Positions 59,170 to 64,000 of a DNA stretch of 64,000 bases are shown in pieces. A model generated the notes under the pieces. It had not been told where the DNA came from. It saw only the letters and a program-made list of their open reading frames with translations, and searched no databases. The translations under genes were made by a program, and so were the position numbers. The stretch's first letter is position 1, and each line of letters starts with the position of its first letter. Source of the stretch: Clostridiaceae bacterium (GTDB lineage Bacteria > Bacillota > Clostridia > Oscillospirales > Butyricicoccaceae); NCBI GenBank assembly GCA_018383195.1, contig JAGZOP010000009.1, forward strand, positions 10,242 to 74,241, read 5' to 3'.

Positions 59170-59427
59170 TTAGAACAGCTTTACGAACGGGTTGGCAAAC
59201 AGCAGAATCAGAGCGACTACGAGTGCGTAAATACCGGTGGACTCGGCCATTGCGATACCGAGAATCATGGTACGGGTAACGTCGGACTGTGCTTCCGGCT
59301 GACGGCCGATTGCAGCACATGCCTGACCTGCGGTGTAGCCCTCACCAATACCAGGGCCGATACCTGCGATCATCGCCAGACCAGCGCCGAGAGCGGACAT
59401 ACCTGCTACGAATGCTTTGGGATCCAT
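59170..59427 (-). CDS. atpE: ATP synthase subunit c, two-carboxylate Na+-type
   Basis: An 85-residue rotor-ring hairpin. Helix 1 contains GIGPGIGEGY with Glu29 at the position of Gln32 in Ilyobacter tartaricus. Helix 2 contains AMAESTGIYAL with Glu62, Ser63, Thr64 and Tyr67, matching the E65/S66/T67/Y70 set of Na+-binding rings. The Glu/Glu pair is the arrangement described for Fusobacterium nucleatum. The ARQPEA-type polar loop (GRQPEAQSD) is present. Na+ coupling is a prediction from these residues. GGAGGAAAA precedes the start. Confidence 0.95.
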   Translation of the reverse strand: MDPKAFVAGMSALGAGLAMIAGIGPGIGEGYTAGQACAAIGRQPEAQSDVTRTMILGIAMAESTGIYALVVALILLFANPFVKLF

Positions 59428-59467
59428 AAAATTTTCCTCCTAAATTTGGTTTCTTTTTTGGGTTTCG

Positions 59468-60172
59468 TTATTCCTTTGCCGAACCAACATACGCCATCGT
59501 CAACATACTGAAGATGAACGCCTGGATACAGCCCGAGAACAGATCGAAATACAGGCTGGTAATGCCCGGGATACCGATCTGAAGCAGCGGGATTGGCAGG
59601 TGCAGCAGCGACGACAAGCCGCCCAGTGCGCCGAGCATCAATGTCGTGATGACAAAGCCGCCGGCAATGTTGCCGAAATGACGGAAACTCATAGATACCG
59701 GAGTTGCGATCTCACTCAGGATGTTCAAGGGAACCATGACAAAGATCGGCTCGGTAAAGCTCTTGAGATAACCGCCCAGACCACCATACTTGATCTTGGT
59801 GTAGGTAATCATCGCAAACGTGATGAGCGCCCAGCCAAGGGTCGTGTTCAGGTCGGCTGTAACCGAACGCAAGGTAAAGAGCGAGCACAGGGAACCAAAG
59901 ACCGAGGACATCATCAGCGTCGCGATATACGGCGAATAGATGCGGGAGTCCGGCCCCATGTTCTGATCTACCAGGTTGTCGATCATCAGCACGATTTTTT
60001 CGGCGATGGCCTGCTTACCTTTTGGGACTTTTTCCATCCTGCTTGTCAGGAAAATGCAGAGAAACAGAATGAACGCCATGACAATCCAGTAGTTGACCAT
60101 CGTTTCTGTGATGGGCAGGTTCTGGTTGCCAAAAAGGTAGGTGTATATTTTTGGTCCGTTTACTTCAGCCAT
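59468..60172 (-). CDS. atpB: ATP synthase subunit a
   Basis: A 234-residue stator channel with about six membrane segments. The essential arginine region reads SMSFRHFGNIAGGFV near 154, in place of the common RLFGNI-x-AG, and GLITSLYFDLFSG-like GITSLYFDLFSGCIQAFIFSMLTMAY ends the protein. First of the canonical structural genes; four bases from the AtpI-like gene. Confidence 0.94.
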   Translation of the reverse strand: MAEVNGPKIYTYLFGNQNLPITETMVNYWIVMAFILFLCIFLTSRMEKVPKGKQAIAEKIVLMIDNLVDQNMGPDSRIYSPYIATLMMSSVFGSLCSLFTLRSVTADLNTTLGWALITFAMITYTKIKYGGLGGYLKSFTEPIFVMVPLNILSEIATPVSMSFRHFGNIAGGFVITTLMLGALGGLSSLLHLPIPLLQIGIPGITSLYFDLFSGCIQAFIFSMLTMAYVGSAKE

Positions 60173-60176
60173 TCAA

Positions 60177-60563
60177 TTAACCTCCTTTCCTGTGAAATAT
60201 GCCGGATGCGATGAGTATGATCTTGGGAAAGAACAGCGGGATCGCTACTGCGACCGCATTGAGCGGGGGAAATTTAATCGCCCCGATCAGCAGCAAGCCG
60301 GTCAGTGCATAGCGCACGATATAGCGGCTTGTCTGCATGCGCTGCGCCCGCACAGGATCGCCCAGAAGGGCAGCCCGTACCGCCGTGCGCGCCATCAGGT
60401 TAAAGTTGAACAGCGTAAACGCTGTGCCGAGAATCAGGCTCAGCAGGGTACCCGGATGGTAATATCCGGCGAGAGCGAATGCGGCATACGCGAAACACAT
60501 GAGTGGGATACATCCGCGCGCCATGCGCCGCGTCTCTTCGCGGACAATCTCAAATGCGTCCAT
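60177..60563 (-). CDS. atpI: AtpI-like ATP synthase accessory subunit
   Basis: A 128-residue protein with four membrane segments in the usual place of atpI, directly before atpB. The weakly conserved family is thought to help assemble the c ring or import Mg2+ or Na+. The assignment rests on position, length and hydrophobic profile more than motifs. It overlaps the upstream AtpZ-like gene by 14 bases. Confidence 0.8.
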   Translation of the reverse strand: MDAFEIVREETRRMARGCIPLMCFAYAAFALAGYYHPGTLLSLILGTAFTLFNFNLMARTAVRAALLGDPVRAQRMQTSRYIVRYALTGLLLIGAIKFPPLNAVAVAIPLFFPKIILIASGIFHRKGG

Positions 60564-60810
60564 GATGATCCTCCTGTTTATGACCGCGTTTGTCGGATTC
60601 CGTCTGCATAAAACGGAAGAATTTGAGCAGGTTGGCTCCGGCCGCTATCAGACCGAGCAGGATTGCCAGAGGCATCACCCAGCCGCCCAGCGAGAAGCGC
60701 TCCTGCAAAAACATCGCGCCCAATACGCACAGGGCGATTGGACCGACGAGCGAGGCGGACAGTGCGGTGACCCAGATCAGATATTTCCAAATCACAGGTT
60801 TCTTTCCCAT
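60550..60810 (-). CDS. atpZ: AtpZ-like small membrane protein
   Basis: An 86-residue protein with two membrane segments (about 9-31 and 41-62) and a charged tail (SDKRGHKQEDHHG). Size and position before atpI match AtpZ, which in Bacilli acts with AtpI in ion supply or assembly. I chose ATG 60810, with GGAGGTG six bases upstream, over the ATG at 60825. A short leader ORF overlaps its start. Confidence 0.78.
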   Translation of the reverse strand: MGKKPVIWKYLIWVTALSASLVGPIALCVLGAMFLQERFSLGGWVMPLAILLGLIAAGANLLKFFRFMQTESDKRGHKQEDHHGRI

Positions 60811-60836
60811 GCAGGACACCTCCATCCGATCCGCAT
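60792..60836 (-). CDS. Possible 14-codon leader ORF of the atp operon
   Basis: GGAGG followed six bases later by ATG (60836-60834) gives the best ribosome site of the operon, but in a different frame from atpZ. It encodes MRIGWRCPAWERNL and stops at 60792, after the atpZ start. It could couple translation into atpZ or be accidental. Confidence 0.3.
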   Translation of the reverse strand: MRIGWRCPAWERNL

Positions 60837-60848
60837 ACGCTACCTCCT

Positions 60849-60877
60849 ATTATACATAAAAGAATCAGAATGCAAAA
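60849..60877 (-). promoter_or_regulatory. Promoter of the ATP synthase operon
   Basis: On the - strand TTTTGC (60877-60872), 17 bases, perfect TATAAT (60854-60849), directly before the GGAGG of the leader ORF. The very short 5' leader is notable. Confidence 0.65.
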
Positions 60878-60940
60878 CACTTTTTATCGTGATTTTCCAA
60901 AAAAATTTGTATCATGTTACAAGGAGTTGTCAGAATGTAT

Positions 60941-60974
60941 AAAAAAGCGAGCGCAATCTTGTGGATTGCGCTCG
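60941..60974 (-). terminator. Terminator of the small P-loop gene
   Basis: On the - strand CGAGCGCAATC / GATTGCGCTCG followed by TTTTTT, about 34 bases past the stop. Confidence 0.88.
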
Positions 60975-61007
60975 GAAAGATTTGCTTGGATGTATATTCC
61001 AAAATGA

Positions 61008-61418
61008 TTACAGGTACTTTTTCATCGACTCAGTAATCGCGGTCTCATCTTCGCTGAGCGCAACAGTGAAGTCTACGCTGTGCTTATTCGAGAACGCGTC
61101 GATTTCCTTGAGGAATGCCTCGGCAACAGCCGGGTCCTTGGAGTCGATCAGCTTGTAGAGGCTGTCGATGTAGATCTTGGTAATATCGTAGTTGCCGGCA
61201 TGGATACCGGATACGAAACCGAGCAGACCCTTGTAACCCTCTACCATATAGTCACTGATATTCACCAGACGCGCATCGTGAGAGATGTCGAACTTGAGCT
61301 TGTCGCCCTTTGCCAAACATACTACGCTGCCCTTTTCTTCTTTTACAGCGGCATTTACCAGCTCGATGATGGTCTTGGTTTTACCGGTGCCAGTGCCGCC
61401 AACAATAAGTTTTACCAT
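61008..61418 (-). CDS. Small P-loop ATPase-like protein of unknown function
   Basis: A 136-residue cytoplasmic protein beginning VKLIVGGTGTGKTKTIIELVNAA, a clear Walker A at residues 6-13. A possible Walker B-like strand follows at ITKIYIDSLYKLI near 79. The remainder is a compact alpha/beta domain ending in an acidic helix. It is far shorter than PilT or DnaB-like ATPases that share the motif. I think it belongs to a conserved Clostridial family without known function. Own promoter and terminator; GGGAGGAAA precedes the start. Confidence 0.82.
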   Translation of the reverse strand: MVKLIVGGTGTGKTKTIIELVNAAVKEEKGSVVCLAKGDKLKFDISHDARLVNISDYMVEGYKGLLGFVSGIHAGNYDITKIYIDSLYKLIDSKDPAVAEAFLKEIDAFSNKHSVDFTVALSEDETAITESMKKYL

Positions 61419-61442
61419 AATAATTTCCTCCCAACCTTTGAG

Positions 61443-61472
61443 GTTATACTTATGTTACCATAGAACGAACAA
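61443..61472 (-). promoter_or_regulatory. Promoter of the small P-loop gene
   Basis: On the - strand TTGTTC (61472-61467), 18 bases, TATAAC (61448-61443). Confidence 0.55.
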
Positions 61473-61562
61473 AAAAACAATCACAAACGTGAGATTTCTT
61501 ATGAACATTTGATGTGTTTTTTGAAGGGAGCTTTGAATACGCCCAATCCATAGCAAAACAAG

Positions 61563-62699
61563 CTATTCCTTTTTCATCAGCGCAGCCCGCAGAAAGGAGC
61601 GGAATAAATCGCCGAAATGCAGGCGTTCTACTGTTTCCCCGGCGGTTAAAGGCAGGGTGAACAGAATGGTTTTGTCGTCACGCACTTCGGCGGTGCCGAG
61701 CTTTTGACCAACCGCGACCGGCGCTTCCACGCTTGCAGGCAGGTGGAGAACCGTCTCGATGGATTCTATTTTTTCTTTTGGTACAACAATGGGCGGCGCC
61801 TCCTTGGAGAGGACGGAAACTGTTTCTGATTTTCCCATTTGCACGGGCAGCGGGGTCAGCGTACCTGAAAGATCAGGGGAAAAGGGAGCGAAATTTGCAA
61901 AGCCATAGTTTAAAAGTGCGGTCGCATCCGCCATACGGTCTTCTTTGGTGGGCGCTGCCATGACGGTTGCAATCAGCGTCATGTCATTGCGCGTTGCGGC
62001 AGCAGAAATACAGAAACCAGCCTGCGAGATATAGCCGGTTTTTAAACCGATCAGCCCTTTATAGCTGCGGAGCATTTTATTGGTATTCGCGAGGGAAAAC
62101 TCTCCGTTTCGGATGGTATCCATCCAAATGGTGGTATAGTCGAGAATTTTGGGATGCTTCAGCAGTTCGACGGAGATCAGGGCGAGGTCGCGCGCCGAGG
62201 TCAGCGTTTTTTGCCCGTCTGCATCCAGACCGTTTGCGTTGACAAAGGTTGTCGCTGTGCAGCCGAGCTCTTTTGCGCGTGCATTCATGCGTTCGACAAA
62301 AGCTTCTTCGGTACCGCAGAGGTGTTCGGCGACGGCAACGGCGCAGTCGTTCGCGGAACCTACGGCAATGGCTTTCAGCATTTCATCGAGCGGGAGCTGT
62401 TCGCCCTCTTTCAGCCAGATTTGCGTGCCGCCCATGGAAGAGGCATGCGCAGTGCCGGTAATCATGGTATCCAATGTGACTTCACCGCGGTCAAGTGCTT
62501 CCATGGTCAGAAGCAGGGTCATGATCTTGGTAACCGATGCCGGCTGAAGCGGTTCTTCCGCGTTGAGTTCGTAGAGCATTTGACCGCTGGCATCGTAAAG
62601 CGCCGCCGATTTTGCTGTTAAATTGCCCATAGCAGGCAGCGCGGCTGCATGGGACGTCAGGAGCAGGGTGCAAAGCACCGTGCTGAGCAGCTTTTTCAT
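61563..62699 (-). CDS. D-alanyl-D-alanine carboxypeptidase (penicillin-binding protein, S11)
   Basis: Trims the terminal D-Ala from peptidoglycan stem peptides outside the membrane. The 378 residues have a signal peptide (about 1-21) and the catalytic triad motifs SVTK (in ASVTKIMTLLL near 56), SAN (VGSANDCAVAVAEH near 113) and KTG (GLKTGYISQAGF near 213). A C-terminal beta domain and an amphipathic end helix (LFRSFLRAALMKKE) complete it, as in DacF/PBP5. The start at 62699 has GGTGGAG six bases upstream; the GTG four codons earlier is rejected. Confidence 0.92.
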   Translation of the reverse strand: MKKLLSTVLCTLLLTSHAAALPAMGNLTAKSAALYDASGQMLYELNAEEPLQPASVTKIMTLLLTMEALDRGEVTLDTMITGTAHASSMGGTQIWLKEGEQLPLDEMLKAIAVGSANDCAVAVAEHLCGTEEAFVERMNARAKELGCTATTFVNANGLDADGQKTLTSARDLALISVELLKHPKILDYTTIWMDTIRNGEFSLANTNKMLRSYKGLIGLKTGYISQAGFCISAAATRNDMTLIATVMAAPTKEDRMADATALLNYGFANFAPFSPDLSGTLTPLPVQMGKSETVSVLSKEAPPIVVPKEKIESIETVLHLPASVEAPVAVGQKLGTAEVRDDKTILFTLPLTAGETVERLHFGDLFRSFLRAALMKKE

Positions 62700-62801
62700 C
62701 GTATTCTCCACCTTTCCTTTTGTGAAAAGGTATGCTCCGGAAAAGGGAAATATGCGCCGCAGAAAGCCGCATAAAAGTATGCAGAACTGAAAGATGAACT
62801 C

Positions 62802-62831
62802 TTGCTAGACGATACGAGTTTGGGGTATAAT
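62802..62831 (+). promoter_or_regulatory. Promoter of the HPr-like gene
   Basis: TTGCTA (62802-62807), 18 bases, TATAAT (62826-62831). Confidence 0.65.
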
Positions 62832-62874
62832 GAATATAGTCCTACTTTCAACATGCTGCAAAGGAGAAGAAGTT

Positions 62875-63132
62875 ATGAAAGAAGTAATCTATACAATTCA
62901 GGATGCACAGGGAGTTCACGCGCGTCCGGCAGGTCTGCTTGTGAAGAAGCTGAAGGAGTTTACCGCAACTCCGGCACTGACCAAGGGGGATAAGACCATC
63001 GACCCGCGCAAGATGTTTGCACTGATGGGATTGGGCATTAAATGCGGCGAGACGATTACGCTGACGTTTGATGGCGCAGACGAAGAAGCTGCTGCTGTGG
63101 CTCTCGAGGCATTCCTCAAAGAGAACCTGTAA
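62875..63132 (+). CDS. HPr-family phosphocarrier protein with Lys46
   Basis: An 85-residue HPr-like protein. The phosphorylation histidine is exactly His15 (GVHARPAG), so transfer from enzyme I to sugar PTS proteins is possible. At position 46, where Gram-positive HPr has the regulatory Ser, this protein has Lys (DPRKMFALMGLGI). It should not be a substrate for HPr kinase and may not drive CcpA. It may be a second, specialised HPr rather than ptsH. AAGGAG precedes the ATG. No enzyme I gene is adjacent. Confidence 0.9.
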   Translation: MKEVIYTIQDAQGVHARPAGLLVKKLKEFTATPALTKGDKTIDPRKMFALMGLGIKCGETITLTFDGADEEAAAVALEAFLKENL

Positions 63133-63141
63133 TTACAAAGA

Positions 63142-63183
63142 AAAAGCCTCCGGCTTGCAGAAAAACTGCGGCGGAGGCTTTTT
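63142..63183 (+). terminator. Terminator of the HPr-like gene
   Basis: AAAGCCTCCG / CGGAGGCTTT stem with an inner TGCAG/CTGCG pairing and a T5 tail. Confidence 0.88.
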
Positions 63184-63202
63184 GCATTATGGAGCGGATT
63201 GC

Positions 63203-63253
63203 TTGACAGATGGAAAAGAGAATGCTATCTATATAAAGAATATAGGATAGCAT
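63203..63253 (+). promoter_or_regulatory. moaC promoter with a long inverted repeat
   Basis: TTGACA (63203-63208), 17 bases, TATCTA (63226-63231). ATGCTATC (63222-63229) and GATAGCAT (63246-63253) are perfect inverted arms. The pairing nearly continues inward as TATAT/ATATA with one extra base. The repeat covers the -10 and start point, as an operator would. Confidence 0.65.
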
Positions 63254-63284
63254 GAATGGATATATTGAAATGAGGGAATGATAG

Positions 63285-63764
63285 ATGTCATTGACACATT
63301 TAGATGAAAACGGTGCAGCGCATATGGTTGATGTCGGAAAAAAAGAAGTGACGCAGCGCAGTGCGCAGGCACAGGCGGTGCTTACAATGAAACCGGAAAC
63401 GCTGAAAATGATTGTGGAAGGAACAATGCCGAAGGGAGATGTATTCGCCTGTGCGCGGATTGCAGGTATTATGGCTGCAAAACGCACAAGTGATTTGATT
63501 CCAATGTGCCATCCGCTGCCGATCGATGGAGTGGAGATTGCAATTCGTGCAATCTCAGAAACTGAGGTGCGAATTGTAAGCACACTGCGCTGCACCCATA
63601 AGACGGGGATTGAAATGGAAGCTTTGACGGCAGCTTCTGTGGCAGCGCTCACGATATATGATATGTGTAAGGCAGTAGACCGTGGGATGCGGATCGATCA
63701 AATTTTACTGCTGCATAAGACTGGCGGAAAATCCGGAACATATGAATATGAAGCAGAGGCGTAA
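63285..63764 (+). CDS. moaC: Cyclic pyranopterin monophosphate synthase MoaC
   Basis: Second step of molybdenum-cofactor synthesis: converts the MoaA product to cyclic pyranopterin monophosphate. The 159 residues contain the family signatures MVDVGKKEVTQRSA near 14, GIMAAKRTSDLIPMCHPLPI near 61, and GIEMEALTAASVAALTIYDMCKA near 108, with the catalytic Lys/His set. No moaA, moaE or moaD is in the window. Other molybdopterin genes lie 38 kb upstream. The promoter has a large inverted repeat. Confidence 0.95.
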   Translation: MSLTHLDENGAAHMVDVGKKEVTQRSAQAQAVLTMKPETLKMIVEGTMPKGDVFACARIAGIMAAKRTSDLIPMCHPLPIDGVEIAIRAISETEVRIVSTLRCTHKTGIEMEALTAASVAALTIYDMCKAVDRGMRIDQILLLHKTGGKSGTYEYEAEA

Positions 63765-63777
63765 ACAGCGGAGAAAT

Positions 63778-63803
63778 GCGGCAGGTCGTGAGATTTGACC
63801 TGC
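63778..63803 (+). terminator. Hairpin after moaC, weak terminator
   Basis: GCGGCAGGTC / GACCTGCCGC is a strong ten-pair stem, but it is followed by AGATAT rather than a T run. Confidence 0.45.
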
Positions 63804-63885
63804 CGCAGATATATCACCATATCCGAGAAAAAAGAACCGATCTGATCTTTGCGCGAAAAGACCTCCGGTTCAAGTCCCTGAAAAA

Positions 63886-63914
63886 CAAAAAATCTCGATC
63901 AAAGATCGAGATTT
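63886..63914 (-). terminator. Terminator of tRNA-Leu(CAG)
   Basis: On the - strand AATCTCGATC / GATCGAGATT followed by TTTTTTG, starting one base after the tRNA CCA. Confidence 0.85.
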
Positions 63915-64000
63915 TGGTGCAGATGGAGGGACTTGAACCCTCACGTCCTTGCGAACACTAGCACCTGAAGCTAGCGCGTCTGCCATTCCGCCACATCTGC
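63915..64000 (-). tRNA. tRNA-Leu(CAG)
   Basis: Class II tRNA of 86 bases ending exactly at the window edge, with encoded CCA. Acceptor GCAGATG / CATCTGC. The anticodon arm CTAGC-TTCAGGT-GCTAG gives anticodon CAG. The long variable arm is TGTTCGCAAGGACG and the T-arm GGTTCAAGTCC. Confidence 0.96.

Noticed and set aside
63861..63880. A second, + strand tRNA ending at this T-arm-like sequence
   Set aside because: Only the GGTTCAAGTCC core is present; no acceptor, anticodon arm or CCA fits around it.

Overview
The window reads as a chromosomal segment from an anaerobic, fermentative, Gram-positive Clostridia. Supporting features are pyruvate formate-lyase with its activase, an [FeFe]-hydrogenase, a Mrp/Mbh-type antiporter cluster, a LysM-GH18 protein of the spore-cortex type, a TIGR04274-like deoxyinosine glycosylase and moderately GC-rich codon use. 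The flavour is that of Oscillospirales gut bacteria such as Butyricicoccus/Agathobaculum. That placement is an inference from gene content and has not been tested by alignment. I see no phage, insertion sequence, CRISPR array or plasmid gene; this is core chromosome with a few accessory genes.

Layout: 1-9.0 kb holds envelope and housekeeping genes (polysaccharide deacetylase, small XRE regulator, ppa, Bax-inhibitor-like protein, lipase-like hydrolase, VanZ protein, metallophosphoesterase) and a Gfo/Idh/MocA dehydrogenase with a LacI regulator. 9.1-18.1 kb holds gdhA, a LysM-GH18 protein, a thioesterase-mutY-deoxyinosine glycosylase operon, mntP behind a yybP-ykoY Mn2+ riboswitch, an NhaC antiporter and a DUF1846 protein. 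18.4-28.3 kb is a redox block: a hydrogenase operon (HydA plus a NuoF-tail/GltD-like fusion), a TetR-molybdopterin operon, and pflA-pflB behind a ZTP (pfl) riboswitch. 28.5-37.8 kb is a ten-gene Mrp/Mbh antiporter operon with four proton-channel subunits. 37.8-52.6 kb carries DUF4364, a MATE pump, cysK, blaI-blaR1-type genes, an acetyltransferase, radC, uvrB, a tiny CxxC ORF, a flavodoxin-ferredoxin fusion, a broken acetyltransferase, uvrA and a CapA-type lipoprotein. 52.6-64 kb holds tRNA-Leu(UAA), yebC, the complete F-ATPase operon (atpZ-I-B-E-F-H-A-G-D-C), a small P-loop protein, a D-Ala-D-Ala carboxypeptidase, an HPr-like protein, moaC and tRNA-Leu(CAG).

Two themes connect the genes. First, the energy block points to Na+/H+ bioenergetics. 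The ATP synthase c subunit carries two membrane glutamates plus the E-S-T-x-x-Y ion motif of Na+ rotors, and the same window has a large Mrp-type antiporter and an NhaC antiporter. Second, fermentation and one-carbon metabolism are joined by RNA control: formate production by PFL appears to be under a ZTP riboswitch that reports 10-formyl-tetrahydrofolate shortage. The hydrogenase operon has a candidate Rex (NADH/NAD+) site far upstream. Molybdenum-cofactor genes occur twice (23.1-25.0 kb and 63.3 kb), and moaC has a long inverted repeat at its promoter.

Starts were moved from the longest ORF to the codon with a proper ribosome-binding site wherever the upstream extension was not supported.
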